Shown: positions 49,862-59,270 of the stretch, piece by piece
Layout of the letters: each line of letters begins with the position of its first letter
Numbering within the stretch: the first letter of the stretch is position 1
NCBI RefSeq assembly: GCF_011044495.1
Contig: NZ_CP049143.1
Coordinates: 806,001 to 870,000 of the forward strand
Origin: Roseimicrobium sp. ORNL1
GTDB lineage: Bacteria > Verrucomicrobiota > Verrucomicrobiia > Verrucomicrobiales > Verrucomicrobiaceae
Length of the DNA: 64,000 bases
Direction: 5' to 3'
Program-made: the position numbers and the translations under genes
Notes under the pieces: model-generated
What the model was told of the DNA's origin: nothing
Seen by the model: only the letters and a program-made list of their open reading frames with translations
Database searches by the model: none

Positions 49862-52171
49862 ATGACCCTGCTGCATCATCGCCACCTGGCTCTACTTGCC
49901 GTCGGACTCTCCGTCTTCGCCCCGGCCGTCACCCCCGCTTCGGCGGCAGACGCCGGCAAAGGAAAGAACAATTGGACCACCTGGCGTGGACCTTACCAGA
50001 ATGGAGTCTCTGCGGAACACTATAAGAACGGCAAGCTGAACTCCACCCCTGCCTGGGTGTATGACAGCAATGGCCGCGGCGCTCCCGTGGTGTGTGACGG
50101 CAAGGTCTTTTCCTGGGGCTACCGTGGCAAGGAAGGCAACCTCGTGGAACTGCTCACCTGCCTCGATGCCGCCACTGGCAAGAAGCTGTGGGAGCACGAG
50201 TTCCAGGATTTCCTGAGCGATACCATTTATGACCGGTACTCAATCGGTGCCCCTGCGGTCGACCCCGTGACGAAGCGTGTCTATCTGATCACGCACTACG
50301 GCATGTTCTCCTGTTATGACTTCGACGGGAAACTCCAGTGGACCATCTCGACGATGGAAGACTACGGCCGCATGAGCTTCCCGAACGCGCGTGTAGGCAC
50401 GCCGGTGATCGAAGGCGACCTCGTCATCATCCACGGCATCACTTCCAACTGGGGTGCTGACGGCCCTGCCGCCGACCGCTTCTATGCGTATGACAAGATC
50501 ACCGGCGAGCTCGTGTGGTGGTCCCGTCCCGGCATCGTCCCGCCGGTGGACAGCTCCTTTTCCACGCCGGTGTTCGAAACGCGCGACGGCAAGCGCGTGT
50601 TCTACTCCGGCACCGGCTGCGGCAACGTGGTCTGCGTGAATGCCCGCACTGGCAAGCCGCTCTTCCGTTTCCAGGCAGCGAAGAACGGGGTGAATGCCTC
50701 CGTGCTGTTGTACAAGAACAACATCATCGCCATCCATGGCGATGAAAACGTGGACTCCTCCGAGAAGGGCCGCCTCGCCTCCATCAAGATTCCTGAGAAG
50801 CTCGCTCCGAATATCAGCCCTGAAGGCGAACTCATCCCGCTCGCTACGGCAGATGTGGAAGCCTGGCGCTCTCCCGTGGGTTCAAGCAACGGTTCGCCCG
50901 TGCTGGTCGGTAATCGCATCTATCAGATGGACGACACCGGCGTGCTCAACGTCGTGAACGCGGACACGGGTGAGACACTCTGGACCAAGAAGATGGCCAC
51001 CAGCAACATCCACTCCTCCCCGCTCTATGTGGATGGCCTGCTGTACCTCACCCTTCTCGATGGCCGTCTCGTGGTAATGAAGCCCGGCGACAAGGATGGC
51101 GAAATCCTCCAGGAAGTGAAGCTAGATGGCCAGTGCCTCGGCGCTCCCGTGGTGTGCAATGGCCAGCTCTTCGTCCACACGACGGAGAAGTTCTACTGCT
51201 TCACCATCGAGAACAAGGACATCACGACCGACACGATTGCCGCTCCAGAAATTCCGAAGGCTGGCAAGCCCGCCTCGCTGCAGGCCATCCCTGCGGAAGT
51301 GGTGCTCACCCCTGGCGCATCTCAGAAGTTCCGCGTGCGTGAACTCGATGCCAACGGCTTCGTTGTAGGCGAGGCCAAGAATGTGAAGTGGGAGTCCTTC
51401 ATCCCGCCGACCGCTCGCGTGAAGAGCACCCTGGACGCCAAGTTCAACGACAAGGGCGAACTGGTCGCTGGTCCTGAAGCCCACCTCTCCGCCGGCGCGT
51501 TCAAGGCCACGGGTGAAGGCGGCATCTTCGGCACCATTCGTGGTCGCCTGCTGCAGAACCTTCCCATCAATGCTGACTTCAACAACGTCGAGTTGAACGA
51601 GGAGCAGCCTCAGGAGCACATCAAGTTCGCCTTCCCGCCGCTGCCGTGGATCGGCGCCCGCCTGAAGTTCGACGTGCGTGAGCTGAACGGTGAGAAGGTC
51701 TTCGCGAAGACGTTTGATCGCATCCTCTTCCAGCGTGCCACGTCGTTCATCGGGAAGTCCGACCTGTCCAACTACACCATGCAGGCGGATGTGCTCACCG
51801 AGGGCAGCGCCCGCGTGAAGTCGGACATCGGTGTCATCAACCAGCGCTACATGATCGTGCTGCGTGGCAATGCCGGCCAGCTTGAAGTGAGCTCCAACAT
51901 GGAGCGCCTCAAGGCGACCGCTCCCTACAAGATCAAGGCGAACACCTGGTACACCCTGAAGACCCGCGTGGATGCGAATGCCAATGGCGACGGCGGCGGC
52001 ACCGTGCGTGCGAAGGCCTGGGAAAAAGGCCAGCCGGAGCCAGAAGCCTGGACCATTGAAGTGCCGCTGGCACGTATCCATAAGAATGGATCCCCGGGCA
52101 TCTTCAGCTTCACGCAGATGAACCAGAAGCGCGCCTTCCTCGACAACATTTCCGTGACCCCGAACAAGTAA
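49862..52171 (+). CDS. PQQ-like beta-propeller protein with ConA-like C-terminal domain
   Basis: A 769-residue exported protein. From the ATG at 49862 a signal peptide (LALLAVGLSVFAPAVTPASA) is followed by WTTWRGPYQNGVS and a run of propeller blades to about residue 460, with repeats such as GKVFSWGYRGKEG, LTCLDAATGKKLWEHEF and NVVNADTGETLWTKKM. A linker (about 465-570) and a C-terminal domain with NYTMQADVLTEGSARVKSDI and WYTLKTRVDANANGDGG resemble the DUF1080/3-keto-disaccharide hydrolase jelly roll. The blades are of the BamB/PQQ-like type; PQQ-binding residues of true quinoprotein dehydrogenases are not evident. Role unknown, possibly carbohydrate binding. A paralogous propeller follows 41 bases later. 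Confidence 0.82.
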   Translation: MTLLHHRHLALLAVGLSVFAPAVTPASAADAGKGKNNWTTWRGPYQNGVSAEHYKNGKLNSTPAWVYDSNGRGAPVVCDGKVFSWGYRGKEGNLVELLTCLDAATGKKLWEHEFQDFLSDTIYDRYSIGAPAVDPVTKRVYLITHYGMFSCYDFDGKLQWTISTMEDYGRMSFPNARVGTPVIEGDLVIIHGITSNWGADGPAADRFYAYDKITGELVWWSRPGIVPPVDSSFSTPVFETRDGKRVFYSGTGCGNVVCVNARTGKPLFRFQAAKNGVNASVLLYKNNIIAIHGDENVDSSEKGRLASIKIPEKLAPNISPEGELIPLATADVEAWRSPVGSSNGSPVLVGNRIYQMDDTGVLNVVNADTGETLWTKKMATSNIHSSPLYVDGLLYLTLLDGRLVVMKPGDKDGEILQEVKLDGQCLGAPVVCNGQLFVHTTEKFYCFTIENKDITTDTIAAPEIPKAGKPASLQAIPAEVVLTPGASQKFRVRELDANGFVVGEAKNVKWESFIPPTARVKSTLDAKFNDKGELVAGPEAHLSAGAFKATGEGGIFGTIRGRLLQNLPINADFNNVELNEEQPQEHIKFAFPPLPWIGARLKFDVRELNGEKVFAKTFDRILFQRATSFIGKSDLSNYTMQADVLTEGSARVKSDIGVINQRYMIVLRGNAGQLEVSSNMERLKATAPYKIKANTWYTLKTRVDANANGDGGGTVRAKAWEKGQPEPEAWTIEVPLARIHKNGSPGIFSFTQMNQKRAFLDNISVTPNK

Positions 52172-52212
52172 CCGCCGCCACCACCAACCCCACCACCACT
52201 TAGTTACCTGCG

Positions 52213-53841
52213 ATGAACAAGAAAACTGTCCTCATCCTCGCGGCGGGCCTCGCCTGGGGCTGTCTGCATGCTGCCGACCACCCCCAGTGGGGCGGCGTGA
52301 ACACGCGCAACATGGTGTCCGATGAAAAGGGCCTGCCTGTGGAAATGGAACCCGGCAAGAAGCTGGGACCAAAGGCGGCGCCGAAGACGGCGGGTCGTCT
52401 CCGTCCGGATGCGCAGGAAGCGAATGCCGCTCCCGGCGCGGAAGACATCGACATGTCCACCACCAAGAACTGCCTCTGGGTGGCCAAGCTTGGTTCGCAG
52501 ACCTACGGCTCGCCCATCATCGCAGATGGCAAAGTGTATGTCGGCACGAACAACGAAAGCCCGCGGAATCCCAAGCACATTGGTGACCGTGGTATCGTGA
52601 TGTGCTTCGAAGAGAAGACGGGCAAGTTCCTCTGGCAGCTCGTGAGTCCGAAGATGGGCACCGGCAAGGTGAACGACTGGGAGTACCTCGGCATCTGCGG
52701 TTCTCCCACCATTGTGGGCAAGAAGGGTTACGTCCCCGGCAACCGCTGCCAGATCATCTGTTTCGATGTGGATGGCATGGCCAACGGCAACCAGGGCATG
52801 CAGGACGAGGCCCAGTTCATGGCGGCTCCCGGACCTGATGGCAAACCGGTGCCGGTGGAGCCAGGACCCACGGACTGCGACATCCTCTGGGTGTATGACA
52901 TGTACAAGGAGCTTGGCGTGTTCCAGCACAACGCGACTTCCGGTTATCCCCTCGTGGTCGGTGACAAGGTCTTTGTCCCCACCTGCAATGGCGTGGACTG
53001 GACCCACTCGAACATCCCCGCGCCGAACGCCCCCAGCTTCATCATGCTGAATGCCGAAACCGGCGAACTGCTCGGTGAAATGGATCACGTGGTCAGCGAG
53101 CGCGTGCTGCACTGCTCCTGGTCCTCGCCTGTCGAAACCACGGTGAATGGCGTGCAGCAGATCATCTTCGCCGCAGGCGATGGCTGGATCTACGGCATGG
53201 CCCCTGAAACCAAGAAGAATGACGAAGACCTCGACATCCTGAAGGAATACTGGCGCTATGATGCGAATCCCCCGGAATACCGGAAAGATGACAGCGGCAA
53301 ACCCCGCAAGTATGCCGAGTTCGACGGCCCCAGCGAAATCATCGCCACCCCGGTGTATTATGATGGTCTCGTGTATGTGCCCATCGGTCAGGACCCCGAG
53401 CACGGTGAAGGTCTTGGCATGATCAGCGCCATCGACCCCACCAAGACCGGTGACTTCAGCGGCCAGGCCGTGTGGACCTTCAAGGGCATCGAGCGCTCCA
53501 TCAGCACTCCGGCCATCAAGGATGGTCTCATCTATGTGGCGGACTACACCGGCCGCCTCTTCTGCCTGGATGCCAAGACCGGCAAGGAGTACTGGAAGTA
53601 CGACACCAAGGGCCACATCTGGGCCAGCCCGCTCGTGGCGGATGGCAAGGTGTACATCGGCAACGAAGAAGGCGAACTCTTCATCCTCGCCGGAGGCAAG
53701 GAGATGAAGGAGCTCGGCGTGATTGAATTCCCCGCTCCCATCATGGGTGGCGTGAGCGCGGCTAATGGCGTGCTCTACGTGGCAAGCCACACCCACCTGT
53801 ACGCCTTCAAGCAGGGCGCCCAGGGTGTCGCCAAGAATTGA
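52213..53841 (+). CDS. PQQ-like beta-propeller protein
   Basis: A 542-residue exported protein with a signal peptide (MNKKTVLILAAGLAWGCLHA) and HPQWGGVNTRNMVSDEKGLP near the start of the mature part. Blades show GSPIIADGKVYVGTNNE, TPAIKDGLIYVADYTGRLFC and LDAKTGKEYWKYDTKGHIWA, the repeated YxGxxDGxLYALDAxTG idea of PQQ-like repeats. Several cysteines (CQIICF, TDCDILW, PTCNG, VLHCSW) may form disulfides. It lacks other domains. It is probably cotranscribed with the preceding propeller gene, and a strong hairpin lies 48 bases after the stop. Confidence 0.85.
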   Translation: MNKKTVLILAAGLAWGCLHAADHPQWGGVNTRNMVSDEKGLPVEMEPGKKLGPKAAPKTAGRLRPDAQEANAAPGAEDIDMSTTKNCLWVAKLGSQTYGSPIIADGKVYVGTNNESPRNPKHIGDRGIVMCFEEKTGKFLWQLVSPKMGTGKVNDWEYLGICGSPTIVGKKGYVPGNRCQIICFDVDGMANGNQGMQDEAQFMAAPGPDGKPVPVEPGPTDCDILWVYDMYKELGVFQHNATSGYPLVVGDKVFVPTCNGVDWTHSNIPAPNAPSFIMLNAETGELLGEMDHVVSERVLHCSWSSPVETTVNGVQQIIFAAGDGWIYGMAPETKKNDEDLDILKEYWRYDANPPEYRKDDSGKPRKYAEFDGPSEIIATPVYYDGLVYVPIGQDPEHGEGLGMISAIDPTKTGDFSGQAVWTFKGIERSISTPAIKDGLIYVADYTGRLFCLDAKTGKEYWKYDTKGHIWASPLVADGKVYIGNEEGELFILAGGKEMKELGVIEFPAPIMGGVSAANGVLYVASHTHLYAFKQGAQGVAKN

Positions 53842-53888
53842 ATCACTTTCTACGCTGGAGTTGCTCCCAACGTGAACTGAACCTGTCC

Positions 53889-53940
53889 TGCCCCCGGCGA
53901 TTGCCCTGTCCAAAGTGCGCGCCGGGGGCACTTTCTCTTC
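53889..53940 (+). terminator. Probable terminator after the second propeller gene
   Basis: TGCCCCCGGCG (53889-53899) pairs perfectly with CGCCGGGGGCA (53920-53930), across a 20-base loop, followed by CTTTCTCTTC. The stem is very strong; the pyrimidine tail is not a pure T-run. It separates the propellers from the ligase gene. Confidence 0.6.
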
Positions 53941-54040
53941 CGGAGAACCGGGACAGTGGCAGGCTGGCGAAACCTTGCTAAGATTTCCGCCCCCAGTTCA
54001 CCCTCCGCCCACCACCTCTTCCCTCGCATCGCTCAAGACC

Positions 54041-55090
54041 ATGACTGCTCAAGACCGCCTCGAAGCCCATCTGAAAGAAATCATCCAGTGGCACTTCTCG
54101 CCTGAAACCGGCTGCCAGTTCTGGCTCGACTGGGCAAAGAAAAACTTCGATCCCCGCCAGGAGATCAAGTCCATGGAGGACATGAAGAAGTTCCCCCACT
54201 TCCAGGATGAGTGGCTGCGTGACCTTCAGCCCGAAGTGTGGGTGCCTGCCGCGTTCAAGGGCAAGCCCTTCAACATCTTCGAAACCGGCGGCACCACCGG
54301 CATGCCGAAGCAGCGCATCGGCTGGGAGGACTACAAGACGGACTACAGCGAGTTCTCCACCAAGATTTCGGACGAGCATTTCCCGCCCGGCGGCGCCTGG
54401 TTGATGATGGGACCCACCGGTCCGCGCCGTTTGCGCCTCGCCATTGAGCACCTTGCCAATGTGCGCGGCTCCTCCTGCTATTTCATCGACCTCGACCCGC
54501 GCTTCGTGAAGAAGCTCATCTCGAACAAGCAGTTCGACGTGGCGCGCCAGTACATGGACCACGTGGTGGACCAGGCGGCGACCATCCTGAAGCATCGCAA
54601 GGTCAGCGGTCTCTTCACCACGCCCAAGCTGCTCGAAGCGCTCGCGGAGAAGGTGGACGTTTATGAAGCCGGCATCCGCGGTGTGTTCTGCGGTGGTACC
54701 ACCATGGCGCCGCAGTATGTGCGCTTCATCGTGGAAGAAGTGCTGGAAGGTCGCATCGGTTTCTATCCCACCTATGGCAACACGCTCATGGGCTTGGCCG
54801 CCAGCGTGCCGCTCCAGAAGGAGGACAACTACTCCATCACTTACTACGCTCCGCAGCCTCGCGCCGTGCTTCGCGTCGTGAAGCCGGACGACACCAAGGT
54901 GACCGTGGATTACGACACCTGGGGTCGTGTGGAACTCACCACGTTGACGAAGGAGTTCTTCATGCCGCGCTTCCTGGAGCGTGATGAAGCCCTCCGTCGC
55001 AAGCCACGCGCTCCCTATGAGTGGGACGGCGTGGCCGAGGTGCGTCCCTTCGGCGCCATGGAGAACAAGATCGTGGAAGGCGTGTATTAA
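54041..55090 (+). CDS. Adenylate-forming ligase of phenylacetate-CoA ligase / LuxE type
   Basis: A 349-residue protein starting at the ATG at 54041. The ATP-binding loop is FETGGTTGMPKQR (about residues 79-92), followed by GGAWLMMGPTGPRRLRLAIE, GLFTTPKLLEALAEKV and FCGGTTMAPQYVRF, the order of PaaK/LuxE-type enzymes. The length (349) is shorter than PaaK (about 430), and the C-terminal subdomain is small. It should activate a carboxylic acid as acyl-AMP, for transfer to CoA or directly to the next enzyme. The aldehyde dehydrogenase and alcohol dehydrogenase genes follow with gaps of 24 and 56 bases, so acid, aldehyde and alcohol interconversion is a reasonable guess. Substrate unknown. Confidence 0.78.
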   Translation: MTAQDRLEAHLKEIIQWHFSPETGCQFWLDWAKKNFDPRQEIKSMEDMKKFPHFQDEWLRDLQPEVWVPAAFKGKPFNIFETGGTTGMPKQRIGWEDYKTDYSEFSTKISDEHFPPGGAWLMMGPTGPRRLRLAIEHLANVRGSSCYFIDLDPRFVKKLISNKQFDVARQYMDHVVDQAATILKHRKVSGLFTTPKLLEALAEKVDVYEAGIRGVFCGGTTMAPQYVRFIVEEVLEGRIGFYPTYGNTLMGLAASVPLQKEDNYSITYYAPQPRAVLRVVKPDDTKVTVDYDTWGRVELTTLTKEFFMPRFLERDEALRRKPRAPYEWDGVAEVRPFGAMENKIVEGVY

Positions 55091-55114
55091 TCTGTAGCCA
55101 GTCAGCGTGACATC

Positions 55115-56554
55115 ATGAGCAGCATCCCGCACCTACCCGCCCTGCGCAAAGGGCAGCCCTATGAAAGCCTCGACAAGGTCGAGGTGAAGGACCACCGCAC
55201 CGGCGAGGTCATGGCGACCGTGAGCCAGGTGAATGCCGGCATCCTTCGGCGTGACCTCAACCGCATCGGTGAGGCGCGGCAGGCGCTGCGCAAGTTCACC
55301 GTGGACCAGCTCATCGCCATCTCCGCGAAGGCGGGTGAGCTGTTTTCCGAAGGCACGCTGCCTTTTGGTGACAAGGGGCACACCCAGACCGTCGAGCAGT
55401 ACACGGAAACGCTTTCCCGCACCAGCGGCCTGCCGCATGTGATGGTGAAGCGCAACATCGCCAAGGTCACGGACGCGCTGAAGAACATGCGCACCGTGCT
55501 CAATGGCCTGACGCGTGGCCTGGACACCAGCGTGATCGACATCGGCTTCGGAGAGCAGGCCGGCTGCCCGGTGAGCTATTATCCCACGACGAATGCGCTG
55601 GGCCTCGTGATGCCGAGCAATTCCCCTGCGGTGAATTCCCTGTGGCTTCCCGCGATCGCGCTGAAGACTCCGGTGATCATCAAGCCGGGCCGTGAAGAAC
55701 CCTGGACGCCGTATCGTCTCATTCAGGCCTTCATCGCCGCTGGCGCTCCTGCCGAGGCCTTCGGCTTCTATCCCACCGACCACGAAGGCTCCGGTGAAGT
55801 GATGAAGATCTGCGGACGCGCGCTCATCTTCGGTGATGCGAACACGGTGGCCCAGTACAAGGACAATCCGAAGTATGAGTGCCACGGTCCTGGCTTCAGC
55901 AAGATTCTGATTGGCGCGGATGAAATCGAGCGCTGGCCCGAGTTCATCGACCTCATTGCCGGTTCCATTTCCGACAACGGTGGCCGCTCCTGCATCAACG
56001 CCTCCGCGGTGGTGGTGCCGAAGTACGGCAAGGAAATCGCCGAGGCTCTCGCGAAGAAGCTCGGCCCTGTGGCCCCGACTTCACCTGACGATCCCGAAGC
56101 AAGGCTCTCCGGCTTTGCCAATCCGAAGATGGCCGAGTTCATCGACGGTGCGATCGAGAACGGCCTCAAGGAACCCGGCGCTGAGGACATCACGGCGAAG
56201 TATCGCGGTGGTCCCCGCAAGGCCGAGCGCGATGGCGGCGTGTACATGCGCCCCACGATTGTCTATTGCGATTCCTTCAAGCACACGCTCAGCAACAAGG
56301 AATACCTCTGCCCCTACGCCAGCGTGGTGGAGGTGCCGCAGGCAGACATGCTCGCGCAGATTGGACCTTCACTCGTGGTCACCGCCATCACGAAGGACCC
56401 GCGCTTCATCGAGCAGCTCTTGGAGTCACCGCTCATCGAGCGCCTGAACATTGGACCCATCTCGACGATGCGCATCTCCTGGAACCAGCCGCATGAGGGG
56501 AACATGTTTGAGTTCCTCTACAAGCGCCGCTCCATCGAAGTCGCGCAGAACTAG
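55115..56554 (+). CDS. Aldehyde dehydrogenase family protein
   Basis: A 479-residue protein of the ALDH superfamily. The cofactor part includes ALGLVMPSNSPAVNSLWLPA (about 163-182) and KTPVIIKPGREEPWTPYRLI; the catalytic Cys293 is in NGGRSCINAS. The N-terminal 80 residues have no family features besides RLNRIGEARQALRKFTVDQL-like helices. It may oxidise an aldehyde to acid or, coupled to the ligase upstream, reduce an activated acyl group as LuxC and CoA-acylating dehydrogenases do. The usual general-base Glu motif is not obvious, which fits the acylating type. It stands between the ligase and the iron alcohol dehydrogenase. Confidence 0.82.
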   Translation: MSSIPHLPALRKGQPYESLDKVEVKDHRTGEVMATVSQVNAGILRRDLNRIGEARQALRKFTVDQLIAISAKAGELFSEGTLPFGDKGHTQTVEQYTETLSRTSGLPHVMVKRNIAKVTDALKNMRTVLNGLTRGLDTSVIDIGFGEQAGCPVSYYPTTNALGLVMPSNSPAVNSLWLPAIALKTPVIIKPGREEPWTPYRLIQAFIAAGAPAEAFGFYPTDHEGSGEVMKICGRALIFGDANTVAQYKDNPKYECHGPGFSKILIGADEIERWPEFIDLIAGSISDNGGRSCINASAVVVPKYGKEIAEALAKKLGPVAPTSPDDPEARLSGFANPKMAEFIDGAIENGLKEPGAEDITAKYRGGPRKAERDGGVYMRPTIVYCDSFKHTLSNKEYLCPYASVVEVPQADMLAQIGPSLVVTAITKDPRFIEQLLESPLIERLNIGPISTMRISWNQPHEGNMFEFLYKRRSIEVAQN

Positions 56555-56610
56555 CCAGGTTCTGCCGCCGTCGTTCTTCCATCTCAGTTCAAGCCCCCCG
56601 CTTCATCCGC

Positions 56611-57735
56611 GTGACAACCCTTCTTGCGCCGTTCGATCACATCCCTCGCACCCGCCTGGTCTTCGGAAACGGAGCCGTGCAACGCATTGGTGAACTGGCG
56701 CAGGAACTCGGAGGCAAGCGGGTGCTGGTGGTCTCGGACGCGGGCATCGTAAGAGCCGGTCACACCGGCCATGCGGTCGAGGCCCTGCGCAAGGCGGGCC
56801 TGGAGTCGGCGGTGTTCGACCAGGTGCATGAGAATCCCACGAATCTCGATGTGGATGCCTGCGTGGAGTTCGCGCGGGACTTCAAGACGGATTTGATCAT
56901 CGGCCTCGGTGGCGGCAGCAGCATGGACACTGCCAAGGGCTGCAATTTCATCCTCACCAACGGTGGCACGATGAAGGACTACTGGGGCGTGGGCAAGGCC
57001 ACCAGGGAAATGCTTCCCCTCATCGCCGTCCCCACCACGGCTGGCACGGGCAGCGAATGCCAGAGCTTTGCCCTCATCTCGGACGCTGTCACGCATGTGA
57101 AGATGGCGTGTGGCGACCCCAAGGCTGCGGCGAAGATTGCGCTGCTCGACCCCGAGCTCACCGTTTCCCAACCGGCCCGCGTGACCGCCGTGACTGGTAT
57201 CGATGCCGTGGCGCACGCCTTGGAGACAGCGGTGACGAACAAGCGCACGCCGCTCTCCACCACCTATTCCCGCCAGTCGTTCCGCTTCCTCATGCGTGGC
57301 TTCGAGCGCGTGCTGCAGGAGCCAACCGACCTGGAAGCGCGCAGTTCCATGCAACTAGGCGCGGCCTTTGCCGGCACTGCGATTGAGAACTCCATGCTCG
57401 GCGCGGCCCATTCCTGCGCGAATCCGCTCACCGCAGAGTTCAATATTGTGCACGGTCAGGCGGTGGGCTTGATGTTGCCGCACATCATCCGCTTCAATGC
57501 CGCCCTGCCGGAAATCGCGGAGATTTATGCCAGCTACCACGCTGGGGACTTGCCGGGGCGTGTGACCGAGCTCCTCCGCGCTGCCGGATTGCGCACGCAA
57601 CTCCGCGAACTGAACGTGGACCGCGACCGCATCCCGGTGCTCGCCCAAGGAGCTGCGAAGCAGTGGACCGCCAACTTCAATCCGCGTCCGCTCACGGAGG
57701 GTGACTTCATCGCGCTCTACGAAGCCGCGTGGTAG
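56611..57735 (+). CDS. Iron-containing alcohol dehydrogenase
   Basis: A 374-residue group III alcohol dehydrogenase. The nucleotide-binding part has DLIIGLGGGSSMDTAKG and PLIAVPTTAGTGSE; the metal ligands are Asp198 and His202 (TGIDAVAHALE), His267 (LGAAHSCANPL) and His281 (NIVHGQAVGLMLPH). All four ligands are present. It starts at a GTG at 56611. It reduces an aldehyde to an alcohol or the reverse, with NAD(P). With the two genes before it, it completes a ligase/aldehyde/alcohol set; the substrate is unknown. Confidence 0.9.
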   Translation: MTTLLAPFDHIPRTRLVFGNGAVQRIGELAQELGGKRVLVVSDAGIVRAGHTGHAVEALRKAGLESAVFDQVHENPTNLDVDACVEFARDFKTDLIIGLGGGSSMDTAKGCNFILTNGGTMKDYWGVGKATREMLPLIAVPTTAGTGSECQSFALISDAVTHVKMACGDPKAAAKIALLDPELTVSQPARVTAVTGIDAVAHALETAVTNKRTPLSTTYSRQSFRFLMRGFERVLQEPTDLEARSSMQLGAAFAGTAIENSMLGAAHSCANPLTAEFNIVHGQAVGLMLPHIIRFNAALPEIAEIYASYHAGDLPGRVTELLRAAGLRTQLRELNVDRDRIPVLAQGAAKQWTANFNPRPLTEGDFIALYEAAW

Positions 57736-57879
57736 TCGGTAGTCGAGTTGCTGGAAGAGACGGTCAGAACGCTTCGTTCAGCCGAATGCGTTCTTTGGTT
57801 GCCGTGGTGCGTGTTTGTCTGTCTGCACTACTCCTGCCCGGCCCGGTCGCCTGCCATCACATTCTGCCTTTCTCCCGTC

Positions 57880-58806
57880 ATGAAACCATTTTCCGCCTTC
57901 CTCGCAGCCGCCTTTGCCGTGGCGCTTGTGTCCCCTGCTTTTTCCCAGGGACCTGAAAAGCCCAAGGATCCCGCAGCCAAGCCCGAGAAACCGAAGTTCA
58001 CGAAGGTGCTTCCCGCACTGCCGGACACGCTGACGCTGCACGAGAAGATCGAGTGCTCGCGCGTCGGTGATTTCGCCGTGCTGCTGGACATCTACGTCCC
58101 CAAGGCGGCGGGCAAGTATCCTGCCATCCTGCTCATTCACGGCGGTGGCTGGAGAGCCCGTCAGGTGGAAGCGGACAAGCCCCTCGCCGAACGTCTGGCG
58201 CAGCGCGGGTATGTGGTCGCACAGGTGGCTTACCGCCTCTCGACCGATGCCAAGTTTCCCGCTGCGCTGCATGATTGCAAAGCTGCCCTGCGCTTCCTCC
58301 GTGCCCATGCGGAGGAGTATCACCTCGACCCTGAACGCATCGGCGTGGCGGGCGGCTCTGCTGGCGGCCAGCTCAGTGGCTTGATGGGCATGACCGGTGG
58401 CGTGAAGGAACTGGAAGGCACCGGTGGCGAGCCCGAGCAGTCCACCGCCATCAAGGCCTGCATTGTCATGGCTGCGACTATGGACTTCGTGGAATCCAAC
58501 CGCATGCAGAACAACGAGGCGGTGATTCAGTACCTCGGACCGTTTGCGGAAAACAAGGCGCTGTTTGCCCAGGCCTCGCCCATCACGCACGTGAAGCAGG
58601 GCTGCCCGCCCACCTTGTTCCTCGAAGGAGAGAATGACACCGTGAAAATCGGACGGCCTGAGATGCAGGTGAAACTGCGTGCCCTCGGCGTGCCGACTGA
58701 GGTGATCACGCTGAAAGGCGCACCCCATCCCTTTTGGATGAGCCAGCCCTGGCTGGATGAAACCGCGAAGGCGGCCGGGGATTGGTTCGACAAGTATTTG
58801 AAGTAG
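57880..58806 (+). CDS. Exported alpha/beta hydrolase (BD-FAE/esterase type)
   Basis: A 308-residue protein with a signal peptide (MKPFSAFLAAAFAVALVSPA, then FSQ) and a Pro/Lys-rich linker. The hydrolase core has LLIHGGGW (oxyanion HGGG), the nucleophile Ser in GVAGGSAGGQLSGL, an Asp in LFLEGENDTVKIG, and His in KGAPHPFWMSQPWL, so the triad is complete. The family acts on carboxyl esters such as acetylated or feruloylated glycans. The ATG at 57880 gives the signal peptide; the longer frame from 57748 does not. It follows the alcohol dehydrogenase on the same strand after 144 bases. Confidence 0.87.
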   Translation: MKPFSAFLAAAFAVALVSPAFSQGPEKPKDPAAKPEKPKFTKVLPALPDTLTLHEKIECSRVGDFAVLLDIYVPKAAGKYPAILLIHGGGWRARQVEADKPLAERLAQRGYVVAQVAYRLSTDAKFPAALHDCKAALRFLRAHAEEYHLDPERIGVAGGSAGGQLSGLMGMTGGVKELEGTGGEPEQSTAIKACIVMAATMDFVESNRMQNNEAVIQYLGPFAENKALFAQASPITHVKQGCPPTLFLEGENDTVKIGRPEMQVKLRALGVPTEVITLKGAPHPFWMSQPWLDETAKAAGDWFDKYLK

Positions 58807-58902
58807 CGAAGCGATCAAGGAGTGGGGCCATTCTTGGCCCCATCTTGGGCGTGCTACACCTTGAGGGGTTGTTCTACCTCTTTCTGTAAACGAAGCGACC
58901 GT

Positions 58903-59049
58903 CTCGCAGGGAGCGGCACTAGCCTAGTGCCGTCATGTGCAGTGTAGCCACGCGAATAGCTTGGAAGCGTCCGTAAAGCTTCGGAAGGATGGGCTCCGCA
59001 CCCTCATTTGCCTACCACCGGCACTAAGGCTAGTGCCGCTCCCTGCGAG
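58903..59049. repeat. MITE-like element with 30-bp terminal inverted repeats
   Basis: CTCGCAGGGAGCGGCACTAG at 58903 and on (30 bases) is nearly identical to the reverse complement of the right end, CTAGTGCCGCTCCCTGCGAG, ending at 59049. The inner part is 85 bases long and has no gene. Within each arm GGCACTA..TAGTGCC folds as a small hairpin. It occupies much of the interval 58807-59270, in which no other feature is seen. Confidence 0.7.
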
Positions 59050-59270
59050 TTGCCTGCCACCTCTTGGGGACATGTGACCTGAAGTGTGCCTTTGACACCT
59101 CCCATGGGGGCAGGAATGCCCCCACTCCTTGGGTGGATGCGCGCCTATCTGCCTGAATTTCCACTTGTTCCACACCCCGTCCTAGAGCACCCGATTTGCC
59201 GACACATGCATTTTCTGCTTTCCACCCCGGCAGCGCTCGCTCTAAATCCTCGGGATTTCCTCACACCATC

